A stretch of DNA of 64,000 bases from Apophysomyces variabilis. Taxonomy: Eukaryota > Mucoromycota > Mucoromycetes > Mucorales > Mucoraceae. The stretch's first letter is position 1, and every line of letters begins with the position of its first letter. Made by a program: the position numbers and the translations under genes. Under the pieces are notes generated by a model, which did no database searches, was not told where the DNA came from, and was given only the letters and a program-made list of their open reading frames with translations. Of this stretch, positions 48,294 to 60,140 are shown piece by piece. Where the stretch lies: positions 1 to 64,000 of the forward strand of contig MZZL01000401.1 in the NCBI GenBank assembly GCA_002749535.1, read 5' to 3'.

Positions 48294-48981
48294 ATGTTAC
48301 GATCCTTGAAACAAATTGCATTACCACTGCAATCCCGTTTTTATACCGTAAAGACATGGTCCTTGAGCGAGGCAACGCGATGGCTAGACAAGTTCAACGC
48401 GGATAGAATTCCTCGGGATCAGGTCCAGATCACCTTTAGTCGTAGCAGTGGACCAGGAGGTCAAAATGTGAACAAAGGTAATCCACTATTCAACTGATAT
48501 GAATATTTGGGCTGACCTGCTGCAGTTAATAGCAAGGTAGACATGCGTTTGCGCCTTGATGAGGCCACTTGGATTCCTGACTACGCACGAGAAAAACTAA
48601 AAGTGATGAAAGACGAAACATTGATCTGCTAAGAACACGCTATTGACAGATACCACCTAATGATAGTCATCCCACCGTCTCACAAAGGCAGGTGAGCTTG
48701 TCACGACCTCCGACCGCACACGGTCGCAGTCAAAGAATATAGACGATTGTTTTGAAAAGTTAGCCGAGACAATCAAAGCTGCTGTGATGGTACCAAAAGA
48801 ACCGGATGAAGCAACGTTGCAAAGAGTGGAAAAACTGTAAGTTGCCCTGGTGCGTTTTTTGGCTTCCATTGGCTGAAACTTCCAAACAAGTCGACAGAAG
48901 GAAGACAGTAGACGCAAAGAACGGAAACAGCGACTTTCACAGAAAAAGAGCAGTAGACGATCAAAAGGCTCTGATTTCTAA
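48294..48981 (+). CDS. Mitochondrial peptidyl-tRNA hydrolase / rescue release factor, ICT1 type
   Basis: Four exons (48294-48477, 48526-48602, 48667-48836, 48891-48981) close in frame to 173 residues. The catalytic GGQ lies in FSRSSGPGGQNVNK, split from its partner NSKVDMRLRL by intron 1. KAGELVTTSDRTRSQSKN and a very basic tail (KERKQRLSQKKSSRRSKG) complete the ICT1/MRPL58 pattern. The N-terminus (MLRSLKQIALPLQSRFY) looks like a mitochondrial targeting peptide. The family hydrolyses peptidyl-tRNA on stalled mitoribosomes and can be a large-subunit protein. Confidence 0.88.
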
Positions 48982-50667
48982 CAGCAAAGCCAGTTTTGTG
49001 TACTTTTCATATCGCTTATGATTAGAAACCAGGTAACAATGTGTTGGAGATAGGCTACTAAGATAGTTTATTAGGACAGCAAATATTGATTAAATTCTGA
49101 CAAATTAGATAACCACAGTGTCTATATGACAAGTTAGAGCTGTCCTGATGAACATGTCCCAGGTGCGATAAAGATATTCATTTCTTAGGATCATCGTATG
49201 GATATTTAGCTTCCCCTTTACTATTGATAATGATTGCATGAATTAAAATCTTGTCGTGTTCATGGTCACTGGAAGCTTATATTCTACTCCGATTTACTAT
49301 TATTGAAATGTATTTCGTGCTATACTGAAATATATTTTGCATCCATATAAATGTCAAGTCTGCGCTAAAAGTAAAGTAGATATCCGTTGTCAGTAAATAT
49401 ATTATGCGAAAGTACATTTTACTCACATCGACTTGGTCATCCAGTGGACAGGAAATTCATTCGAGTAGCGTGAACTATAATTCATGGTTAGTAAATGGAA
49501 GGATATGCTGGAAGTCTTTTTACTTAACCCCCGAAAGATAACCCCAACACATAAGTTGGGGACCGTGGGCACACCTAGGCCAGGGTGACCAACTGTAACT
49601 CAGATTCTCTTTTACAAAAATACAACTAAAGACTTGGTAAAAGGAAGAAAGAAAAACGGCAGTGGGAGGACCATGAGAGCGAAGGCACCTCGACAGCACC
49701 GATCATGAGAACGCTGTCCAACGTGAAGTAAGTCTAGGTCAAAGAGTGCAATTCTCAAGCGCGTATGCTTACCAGCAGGGGAAAGAGTTCTGGTAAAAGA
49801 GGAAAGAAGTCCAAAGAAGCAAAGAAAGCAACGACAATTTCACATGCATTTGTAAAGGAACGTTATCTAAACATCGTCATGATGTCTTACCCAACGCCAT
49901 CCTGGGATAGTCTGTACCACGCTTTTTAGCAACAGATAATGGCAACAAAGGTATTTGTTTGCCTAATAGGCATTGGAAGCGATAGCGCTCATACAGTGTA
50001 AGAGCAGGTAAAAACAGGGAAGAATAGAAAGATATAACATCAACCCAAACTTGGATCACTTGTATGGAAGAGACCATCTGTAAAGGGAAACGCATACGCA
50101 TGCACTTGTAGCTTTTATTGATGAGTCATCAGCAAGGTACCTATTATACAAACATCCAATCTACATGCATTGACAGTTTCTTGCCCAAGAATGCACCCAT
50201 AAAACAGAAATAAGGAATAGAATGAAAAATGGTTATTATCGCTGAGTGTTCCGTATCAATGACCAGCTTAAATATCGTTCTTAACAGACGACAGCATCAT
50301 TCTCAGCCAACGTATGTTGCGAGAATACAGTAACAGTGATTAACCCCATTTTTCTTATCGCTCTGTTCCATCCAATAAATATCGTCAGTAAAGCAATAAT
50401 CCTATATTATCCTATCATTATTCTTGGACTTGACCAAGGGATTGTTTCACCCTTGAGCATTTTGTTACGGTAAAAACGCTAGCGCGAAATTATTTCTCAC
50501 TCAGCGCAGAGTTATCCTATTCTCTTGTACAAAACTAGTCCTGGAGTGGTGCGAGCTATCTTGGAAAATACTGTATTTCTTTCTGTAAATGACGAGCATG
50601 GATATTAAGGTATGTAACAGGGATTGAAATTGTCCATTAGAGGAACGAAATGGTGGTTTATTTTAGC
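48982..50667. other. Gene-poor region containing a right-end repeat copy
   Basis: Apart from the repeat at 49301-49590, no coding sequence is convincing. A 74-codon frame on the minus strand (50101-49877) is partly hydrophobic but unsupported. Confidence 0.5.
49301..49590 (-). repeat. Solo copy of the Fanzor-associated right end, with hairpins
   Basis: About 290 bp aligns along its whole length with 60141-60430. Shared blocks include GCGCTAAAAGTAAAG, CATTCGAGTAGCG, TATAATTCATGGTTAG and a T-rich tract before two hairpins. The long hairpin CCCCAAC-acataa-GTTGGGG occupies 49542-49561. It is followed, as in the 60 kb copy, by a stretch matching the last codons of the Fanzor gene, which is then lost. 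No nuclease ORF remains next to it. Confidence 0.7.
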
Positions 50668-51138
50668 CTAGAGCAATAGGGTAGCCCATCCAGCCATAAG
50701 AGCCATGCCACCGAGAGGGGTAACGGGTCCAAGAGGGCGGAAAATTTCACGTTTCAACGTTAGCAGATAGATGGTGCCACTGAAGGCTAACGTACCACCT
50801 AGCATGAGAGGAGCAGCTGCAGGATGAATACGACGTACGCTCGGAGGAACAGAGGAAAGCACCAGTAGAGCGACGGCATGCATCAACTGGAACTCGGAAG
50901 CAAGTGTCCAATTCTGTTTAATATGTTAAATACTGGGGCCTAGTTGGGACTTTGACGTACTCTGAGCTTAGTGGGGTCATTGCCAACATACTTGACTAAT
51001 CCGTGAGACCCGAATGCTCCCAGACCTAAAGCCGTGATGCCTAATCATCCAAAGGTTATCACAAAATGTTCAACCTCTTGTCACGCTTATTTGTTTACCT
51101 AACAAGCTTCCTGCCTTCCAGTAAAAGTTTGAAGCCAT
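50668..51138 (-). CDS. TMEM256 / DUF423 family small membrane protein
   Basis: Three exons (51138-51099, 51040-50961, 50913-50668) give 121 residues with introns of 58 and 47 nt. Family features are clear: an N-terminal helix with LGLGAFGSHGLVKY, the histidine motif FQLMHAVALLVLS, then LMLGGTLAFSGTIYLLTLKR and a terminal PVTPLGGMALMAGW. Four transmembrane helices are likely. The family is widespread from bacteria to animals. Its biochemical role is unknown. Confidence 0.88.
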
Positions 51139-53270
51139 GTTTGTGAAATGAGAACGGCCGAAATGAAGCCCAAGTAAAAACACGGGAACACTACGGGGAT
51201 GGCGGAGTTTGCTCCTTCATTTCAAAGTACTACCGCATCTTCCGTTTATGCAGCGAAGAATATAAGGATATTTATCACCCAGAGATCGGCAGAATAAAAA
51301 AAATTACAAGCGAAAAGACGACTGTTGGTTTGATGTTTGGATGTGCCTGGAGATATATCGCATTTTTTCGTGAGCTAAGTTCTACTATTCTTGTTCATTC
51401 GCACAATGTTACTAAATAGTCGTATTCGTTGCACCCACGTATAATAGTTGATATTATTTCGAAACACACCTGTTTGTCTAGCTTTGTAAGCAAATGCTAA
51501 TCTTCATTTGCGTTGAAAGCATTTAATGAGTGCTAGCTAGCTTAGTTAGAGCTTGGGCACTTCGCTACCCCATCATTGTTATCTTATTAGTTACGTCCGG
51601 ATAACCTGGAAAAAGTCGCCAATTCATCAATCTTTTCCCCCATGGTAACAACCAATTGAACGAGTGGTCCACAAGCAATCACTACTGTATTTTTAATGCC
51701 TCTGATTGATGGTGCTTCAGATGCAGAGCGTGGTCTACCGCAACTATATTAGTGACTTCTACCGTTATAAATAATGCACAATATCATGTTTTAAAGAACG
51801 CTGATGTGTTTGATCTGTCTTCTCGTTCTCCTGGTCTGACCTGTATAAAGCAGTTCTTCGTCTACAAACCAAAACTGCTTTAGTAGTCTCTGTGAAAAGC
51901 GGTAGCCCTTCCGAAGGCTATATCCTCACGTATCCTTAAGCATTCTGTCGGTGGAATATCAATTGGTGTTTGTGTAAACTAAGTGATAACTCTAAGCAGT
52001 AGTATGCCAGGGAATGCACAACACACATCCGCAATGCTCGTCACTGACATGCCTTGGCGCTTTGCAGGTGAACAGAGGATCTATCAAGACAGCGTACGTT
52101 ATTGTTAATGCCGGTAGAAAGGTACAAAGACGGCTGCTATGAATGCAAGCTGTCTCCGAGGTCTTCTATTGCTAGCACTGGTCTCATCCATTTTTTCTTT
52201 ACCTCGTGCAAGGTACACCAGGCCAAGTTTGTATCCACTATAACCGCTCTTAGGACTTGTCACGGAAAGATCGCCGACGTTATTGTTTTAATGCCCTCTT
52301 TCGGCATTTGGAGGTGTCTGGCTTGCATTTAACATATCCTCATACATGCTTCCTAATACAAAATCGTCAGACGCGTTTAACAGACATGTCTAAATGCGAT
52401 GTAACAAGTCTTTCATAATACCGTAGGACAATCCTGCGTCGACTCGAGCAAAGAATACAAAAGAATGCATAAGAAAACTTCCAAATAGAGCCGGAGCGAA
52501 TGTCATTCAACTGACATGTGGCGTGCATATGCAAGCGTGAATAAGAAGAACTACTATGCTTAAATTGTTATTCGGGCTTTTAGTTTTGTTAGAAATTACT
52601 GTTTCGTCCGAGAGTATGGCAATGGGATCAATGAAAAAGAGTTTTATAGAAAGTAGACCCGTGGTTGTTATGCACACGTAGAATGATGCAAAGAAAAGCT
52701 ATGTGAAGTGTTCTTCATGTAACCTAAAGTGGGAAGGCACTTGCAGTATGCACGGTTTCTTTCTAGATATTTTGCGGTAAAGGAAAGGAACAAGCGGAGA
52801 CAATGAAATGTGTTACTCCACGTACGCTTGCTGTAGGCGATATTGGCGCACTCATGTCTCTTATTTTCGGATACCGACACCCATTGCTTCTCATACTGGT
52901 CGATCAAGCTTGAGTATAACTCATTTGTGAAGTGATTGGTCCATGAGGAATTTTTCTTTGGTAAGCGATATACAAGGTTGCATATACAGAGGTTTTAATC
53001 ATTGTTTAGTATGGTTTATTCGTTACGTAAACAAGCTACTGATTGTATCCATTATAATGCAAGAGCAGGTCCCAGTGCAACTGCACTATAAGTTTCCTGC
53101 CATATCACGTATTTGATCCCGTCTTTAATGGAAGACTTTGATTCTTCCATACACGAGAAATTCCATTCAAAAATTCTTTTCATGAATAGTATGCTTCGAC
53201 CGTCACATTCTCTTGAGTTCTTTTTAATTTAAAAAATTTGGCGGAAGAAGATACTGGTTGTCTGGTCACT
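51139..53270. other. Gene-poor 2.1 kb region
   Basis: No ORF with recognisable or protein-like content and no repeat identified. It may include the 5' regions of the flanking genes. Confidence 0.5.
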
Positions 53271-54795
53271 ATGCTTTCAACACACGCCACTATTGATCTC
53301 ATTGCGCTTGTTGTCTTCCTCTATTTCGCATTCTGCCTGCCCATTGTCAACCCTGAAAAGAGAGCTCGATGGCCGAATCGTCGTGCTAGTAAATGGATGC
53401 TTGCCCTCTGCTTGGTCCTGAATTTCTCAAGTTGGCTCTCAACATATGCTCGTACATATCTCATCGGCATGTTGGAAGCATTGCTCAACGTGATCTTCAA
53501 GCGTGCACTATTCGGCTTTCCGCCACGAGCCGCTTTTGAAAAAGCAGTGGATTTCTATATAGAGGAATTCCGCAAGGCTAATCCTGACAAACGTTTCAAT
53601 GCTGTCGTGACAGGTAGGACGAACTACGCAAAGCAATGCCAAAGATAGCTGATCTCTGTTTTTTTTTTTTTTTTTTTGCAGGCGGTGATAGGGGCATTGG
53701 CTTTGAAATCGCGCGTGGTCTTTTGGAAGCAGGCTTCCATGTGATAATTGGTAAATAACACGCTGTTGATTATGACGGATATTGAAAAACAAATTCGGTC
53801 ACCTATAAAGCATCACAAACTCCGGAAAATGGCGCCGCCGCACAGACCAAGTTACAAAGTATCACGGGCAACCAAAATGTGCAATACGTCAAAGTCAATC
53901 TTTTGTCTCATGACAGCGTTGTGAGTTTCTGCGAGGAAATCATGACCATGGTACCGTGCGGGCAGCTGGATCTGCTGATAAGTAAGCGTCTCTCGGGGGA
54001 ATTTAGGCAAGCTGAACCAAAAAAAAAATCTGATGTTTCGAGTAATTAGACAACGCTGGTATCATGAACACGCCATACATTCTGACTGAAGATAAGTTTG
54101 AGAGTCAATATCAAGTGGTTAGTCCAATATGATCACAAGAGTACGGAAACTAAATTCCATGCGCATTTTAGAACTGCCTATCACCAATGTTATTGACTGT
54201 CAAGCTCCTTCCATGGATGCATCCTAAAGGTCGAGTGCTCTTCGCCTCCAGTTCGACACTATATGCGATCAGCAAATATGACTTTGAATTGCAAGACCGA
54301 CGATACAAACAAAATGGACTAACGCACTATAGTCACAGCAAACTTTCCATTGCTCTGTTAGCCTGCCAATTAAGCCAACTACTAAAGAAACAGGGAAGCG
54401 AAATCAAAGTGCTCAGTAAGTATTGATTCATGGATAACAAGACAGTCAGTTGATAATTTCTTTTGTCAGCCTACCATCCGGGAGTTGTCCGCACCCAGCT
54501 GTTTGACCATACAGCGATGTTCACTTGGCGTATATTCTCTCGTATTCTGGATTACATCATGTTGTCACCTAAGGAAGGTAGCAAGACACCCATTTTTCTC
54601 AGTTTATGGCACGATGTGGAAGAAGTCCCTGACCATATATGGATGGACATGGTACCTTTTCCTTTACCATTTAGTGATGACCCAGGCATCTTGCATGCAT
54701 TATGGAATCATTCACTGGAGAGACTACGTGGCCTTGACGCTGAAAAATATATCAGCAGCTGCGTCCGTGACGAATCCATGCAGGCCGCATACTAA
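53271..54795 (+). CDS. Membrane-anchored short-chain dehydrogenase/reductase
   Basis: Six exons (53271-53613, 53682-53750, 53811-53981, 54050-54117, 54172-54415, 54470-54795) close in frame to 406 residues. The first 90 residues hold two hydrophobic helices (DLIALVVFLYFAFCLPIV and WMLALCLVLNFSSWL). The Rossmann domain follows with the cofactor motif VTGGDRGIGFEIARGLLEAG, the NNAG motif, the Ser of the SSST block and the catalytic YSHSK. YHPGVVRTQL is typical of retinol-dehydrogenase/WWOX-like SDRs. The substrate cannot be told; sterol or lipid carbonyls at the ER are plausible. The frame is open upstream, but 53271 is the first ATG. Confidence 0.83.
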
Positions 54796-55046
54796 TGCGC
54801 TTTTTACCTCCTATTCCCCGATCTTTATATCTTGTCTATTATTTTGACCTGGCTTCGAAATTCAATGTGCGTTAAGATAAACATATAAAAAATTGTCTGG
54901 GCTATATTTGTGGGGGGTTGCTTTTTAATTTGACTTTGGATACCATTACAAAGGATGACAAGCGATGTGGATACCACGTGTACGCATCTACGCAGATATA
55001 TAATGAAAAGACTAGCAATGTTTCAATTTCCCAGGATTCGAAAGTC

Positions 55047-57491
55047 ATGCGAACGTTCTTCGTGTCTGTCCTTTGTCTGTTTATTGTTCAGGTCAGACCG
55101 GAGTACACACGGTTGCTCAGTGACTCTCTGCTATTCTATGAAGCGCAGCGTTCTGGAAAACTGCCACCCAATAACCGGGTTCCATGGTAACAGAAAATCC
55201 ATCTTCAATTGTTCATTACTCACAGTAACGCTCCTGAAGGCGTAATGATTCTGCTCTTTCGGATGGCTCGGATGTGAATCTTGATCTAACAGGAGTAAGC
55301 GCTTGTTGTTTATTATTACTTTGTTTTGGTCTGACATAACAAATACGCAGGGCTACTACGATGCTGGGGATTATATGAAGGTAAACAAACACAATTTGTT
55401 TGTTTCAATCTTGGTTCACATGGTTTCAGTTTACTTTTCCGTTATGTCACACCTTAACTACAGTGAGCTGGGGAGGTATTGTCTATAGCTTTCAATTGCC
55501 TTTTTTATACGTTAGCTAAACTGCTAAAAGGGATCGAATACTTCGAAGGGTACAAAAAAGCAGGTCAACTGGATTACCTGAAATCCATGCTGAAATGGGT
55601 AATAAGTTTGTCTCTTCGGTGTTGAAGTTTTAATCTTGACGTTGCAGGGAACAGATTGGTTGATTAAAGCTCATCCAAGTCCAGACGTCTTGTTTGTACA
55701 GGTAAACAGACATCTCTTGAATTATGTTCTATATGTACTTACCCTGTCTTGCCTCCGCTTTTGTACTAGGTTGGAAATGGAGATGTTGATAATCGATATT
55801 GGGGTAAAGTCTTTTTAAGCATCCTTTCCTTTTTATTTACGCATTGGTTCAGGACCAGATACAAATATTCCGCTTCCTCGACCTTCGTCCCAAATTAATG
55901 CGACCTCTTTTGGAACCGACGCAGCAGCACAAGCTGGTAAAAAAGAAATAGCCAATACCATTACTTTCATGGCACCTCATACAATGTTTAACATGCGTAG
56001 CTTGCGCATTCGCCTCTGCTTCCATGTTCTTTAGTAAACTAAGTCAGGATGGCGGAAACAAAGACGATGAAGCCTATGCACAGCTATTGCTAAGTCATGC
56101 GCATCAATTGTACAATGCTTCAACACACATACTTCCGTATCGGAAATATCAAGAGTCAGTGCATCTTGGCGGCGACTTTTACTCCAGCTCAGGTTGGAAT
56201 ACTCCATTTTATCGATATGCAATAACATGTAATCTTGTTGCCACCACCAGATTACAGGGATGAGCTAACCTTGGCAGCCTTATGGATGTATTATGCCACG
56301 AAGGATCAGGCCTTTCTCAACGATGCGACCAAGTTTTATCAAGAGTTAGGCATAGCTAATCACCATGTGCCGATTAACTGGGACGATAAGGTAAGAGACA
56401 AAAACTGCTAACCTCCTATTTTATAACCAGATATTGTTTTCCTAGTATGGTGCTGTATACGTACTGTTTGCCCGAGTTACCAAGCCTACCGACCCGAATT
56501 TTCATCTGCGAAGACAAGATGCAGAGAGCTACCTGGACTGGTTAGTTACAGGGGAACGCACAATGGGTGGATTGATGTGGTGGAATGACGCCAGGTAAAG
56601 GAATGACTTCATGGAAAAGTGTGAGAAACATAGGTACTTATTTAACGGTCGGATTCTTTAGTCCTGATGCCAGCATATCATGCGCCATGGGTGCCAGCGA
56701 CTTACTACTTCTTTATGCTTCCACCATCCTTATGCCACTGTCGCAGAATCCAGCAAATCAAGATAATTCCTTGCAGACAAAGGCAAACAGCTACAAACGT
56801 AAGTGTAGAGAAAGAAATACCAGTGTCAATATAAAACAACTAACCTTATTATGACTTTCACAACGCTTAGAGGCAGCTGAAAGCCAATTACGGTACATCT
56901 TTGGTGAAAACCCAATACATCAAAACTACGTTGTAGGCGAGTCACCAAATTCACCAAAGTATCCACACCACGCTGGTGCTAGTGGTGTCACCGGTTTACA
57001 GGAAATGAGGCAATCCGTCTTACCAGCACATGTCCTGTATGGAGGTAAGCTACACAAAGCTGGTTTATGATCTAACAGACTGCAAAAATAAACATAATCT
57101 TACAGCTGTCGTTGGCGGGCCTGGTAAAAATGACAGTTTCTCGGACCGAATGGATAATTGGAAAGAAAACGAGGTGGCCTTGGACTATAACGGGCCGTAT
57201 CAAAATGTGATTGCACACCAGATCATGTATACAACACCTGATACGGTCAATGTGCCCAGCCGTACCGAAATACCAGATCAAAAACAGTTTCCCAAGTGGG
57301 GTATTGCTCTCTCGGTCGTTCTACCACTCCTTGCCATTGCGGCTACTCTGGGTGCTTTATGGCTCCATAGAAAGCGATTAGTTTCTTCCAAAGTCCACAG
57401 ACATTCTCCAGCCGAATCAACAATGTCTGCGGAAGATGCTCAAATTGTCCCAAGTGGACATGTAGATGTAAAAGAAGCAATCGAAGTGTAG
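55047..57491 (+). CDS. GH9 endo-beta-1,4-glucanase with C-terminal membrane anchor
   Basis: Fourteen exons (55047-55186, 55240-55294, 55351-55380, 55430-55475, 55516-55598, 55648-55701, 55770-55803, 55853-55936, 56001-56192, 56251-56390, 56446-56594, 56662-56798, 56871-57044, 57106-57491) close in frame to 567 residues. A signal peptide (MRTFFVSVLCLFIVQV) precedes the GH9 domain. The catalytic aspartates lie in GGYYDAGDYMKF, the conserved HH-type motif is NYVVGESPNSPKYPHHAGAS, and the acid/base Glu lies in WKENEVALDYNGPYQN. After the catalytic domain there is a single transmembrane helix (WGIALSVVLPLLAIAATLGALWL) and a short cytosolic tail. No cellulose-binding module is seen. A role in cell-wall glucan processing at the surface is inferred from the anchor. 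Confidence 0.88.
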
Positions 57492-57556
57492 CCAACCCCC
57501 CCTTGTATGTTTACGTTTTCATCATCGTGTATTATGTAAAAATGAGGACCTTCCTA

Positions 57557-59086
57557 TTAGATATCTTCATAATCTTCGTCCCCTAATATCTCTATGTTGT
57601 CCCCCTCATCACTTATGGAAGATCTGCGTACTACATCTAAGCGCTCCAAGTGTTTGGTATCTTCTTCATCGGAAGAGTAAAATTTGTCTGATTCGGGTTT
57701 TGCTATCTTTCGCGAACGAGTATCTTGGGATGTAGACGGCTTTTAACGATATTAATATAAGACATCAACTACTCATCATGTATAATCTGATCCTTACATT
57801 CTCTTGACAATCCCCCAAAAAATTATCCAGATCCTGTGAGTCATCGTCCAACTGCAATGACTCCAACGTGGACACCACGGACGGTTTAGACTTCGTTTTG
57901 CTTACTAAATCGCATATAAGTGGAAACACTCGTGGAGACTATCTACCCTACTCACTTGCATATAATGAGGAGACTTCATTTTCCCTACGCCGTCGATAGT
58001 CTTCTAGTTCTGCTTGAAAGGTTACATTGTATAATTCTACTCTTTTTTTAGTCTCCATTTGATTATGTTCTTCGTAAGCTTTTTTCAACGCCGTTTCTCT
58101 TGCTCTTAACATATCGCTAAATGACGGTTTGTTAGCGCAAAGAGGTTGTCTTTTACGGGAACTTGCTTCTTTTGATCGATTTCTTTGCTTAGCCGTTCTT
58201 CTTCTCGCCGTTTCCAATCCTCGAACTCTTGCTGCTCAATATCAATTGCAGATTCCTCTATTAAGCGTTCCAAAGATTGAAGAGTATCCATTAGATTTCC
58301 TGCGATACACAAAGAAGAGGAGAATTGCGTTAGTTCGAACTAAATAAAACACACTGATACTGTACCTGCTAGATGAGATACATTTGCCAAGTCCTTTTTC
58401 ACTGAATCCAGTTCCTCTGACGATTTTTGCATAGTGTCGCATACATCAATATGCATTTGACAATGATTGAGCACTTGAACCATGAGAAGATCTGCCCTCT
58501 GCATTGTTTTATGAATAGCCATATCAGAAAACATACATACAATTTCACAAAAGGACGTACATCAGCGTGTTTGAAATTCTCGTGGTTTTTGTCGTGAATA
58601 ACTCTCCAGTCTTGCTGAAATCTTTACCGATACAAAACGTTTAGACAAGTTATGGTTGAATGTGCTATCACAAAAGTTTACTTTTCAATGAGACGTCCAG
58701 TAGCTTCCAAGTCGAGAACAGATGTGATATGACTAGCATTCTCCTGCGCGGCTGGCGCTGATCTGCCAGTGAATCTCAGTGCTTAGGTCAGCTTGCAAAC
58801 GCAGCATACATGTCTTCACGTCGATTCAGTATTATATCATTCCAATTTTTGAATTCAGATTTCAGCGTTTCTAAACTGTGACGAAAAACGTAATGAGTTG
58901 CCGTGAAACATCGCTGTAGATATTACCGTTCTAAACCACGGACATGCCATTCCTCCTCATTCCAACTATAAGACGAGTGAATAACTCCATGTCCAAATCA
59001 ATGTAGAAAGCGTACTTTACTGATTTTGTTAAAGATTTGATATTAAGAGATGTATTTGGGAGAATACTCTTAAAGTGTTGAAACAT
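57557..59086 (-). CDS. Dysbindin-like protein (BLOC-1 subunit family)
   Basis: Ten exons (59086-59021, 58955-58927, 58875-58810, 58762-58682, 58621-58561, 58498-58366, 58299-58167, 58116-57956, 57904-57798, 57739-57557) close in frame to 339 residues. The protein is mostly helical coiled coil: LETLKSEFKNWNDI, QQDWRVIHDKNHENFKHAD, then a long helix ending in the EQQEFEDWKRREEERLSKE region and AYEEHNQMETKKRVELYNV with FQAELEDYRRR, the order seen in dysbindin. The acidic, Ser-rich tail also resembles it. BLOC-1 works in endosome-to-lysosome traffic. Intron 7 (58117-58166) only closes the frame as GC-AG. The 3' end is 65 bp from that of the GH9 gene. Confidence 0.65.
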
Positions 59087-60072
59087 GGCATAACCGCATG
59101 GATGAATGCGGAGGCCCTCTACTGTACGCCGTCGAAAAGTCACGAACCGTCTCTCTCTCTATTAGTATACTGTATTTTTGAGTAATTTTTGCGCGCAAAA
59201 ACATTTTGCCGGTAGTACCACCAGTTTCCTGCAAGCTGGTTCGACCGTCGTACTCTTCAGTTGATATATAGAAGTCTTTATTTAGGAGAAAAAGAATACG
59301 TCCAGCAATGAAGTAGAGGAACAGATTCGTTAGAGATATTGTCTGACGCTTTCCAAGAAGGCCAAAGGGTCCTGTTGTTCTCAGTAGCAATTTGGTATGT
59401 GTATGCAAACTTGATGTGTGGGTCAAGAGAGCTGAGCTGCAATAAGAGGGTACAAGATATTACGAAGGACAGTTGAATAGACATTGTGTAAAACTTCAGC
59501 AGTAATGAGAAGGGTCAAGTGCTTTGCAAAAGTGCAATGATTAGTTGAATATATTGTTTAATTGACTTCCATCCCTTTCATATACGATAAGAATGCTCAA
59601 TGATAAGATCCTTATGTGGAGGACTATTGCTTTGTTCCTAGAGACATGTACCTTCAGTGAACACTGTCAATTTATCTCTGCTTTTCCATATTCTATTGCC
59701 AACAGAAGTAACCATTCCTATGTTAACTTTGTCATTCGCTTTGTATTCTTTCAACGTAAGATCATGGTCCAGAAGCTATGTTATACGAGACAGGTACCTA
59801 GGCTTCAAACACTCATTCTACTCTTCTTTTGCATACCTGAAATTGTTGCCCACAAGCGATACTGGCTTATTTACGTTCTTATGTCTCCAGATCGTCTTTC
59901 GCGTTTTAGACTATTTATCTTAGTTGATGTATCTTTATTTCCCAACACCATATCATATCAGTCACTTACGTACACCTCTTGAATATCTTACACTGAAATG
60001 AGGACTTCATTTTCAGCAATATGTTCTGTTACCGTAAACGTATGCTAAAAACGGCCACAAATTCATTTACTG
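59087..60072. other. Intergenic between dysbindin-like gene and the Fanzor element
   Basis: Frames on both strands (59070-59484 minus, 59593-59982 plus) have no recognisable domain and no convincing splice partners. No other feature was found. Confidence 0.45.
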
Positions 60073-60088
60073 CAGCCGCACGCGGCTG
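60073..60088. repeat. Perfect 7-bp inverted repeat (hairpin) outside the right end
   Basis: CAGCCGC-AC-GCGGCTG lies about 50 bp outside the recognised right-end repeat and is followed by GGAGCGAAGCGAG. It could be the true element terminus, a terminator or chance. Confidence 0.4.
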
Positions 60089-60140
60089 TAACGGAAGGAG
60101 CGAAGCGAGTGCAGAAGGACTAGTCTCGGACTATACTGAT

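Noticed and set aside
49877..50101. 74-codon minus-strand frame with hydrophobic part
   Set aside because: No start context, partner exon or family resemblance.
59070..59982. Frames on both strands upstream of the dysbindin-like gene
   Set aside because: They do not join to it or to each other in phase and show no domain.
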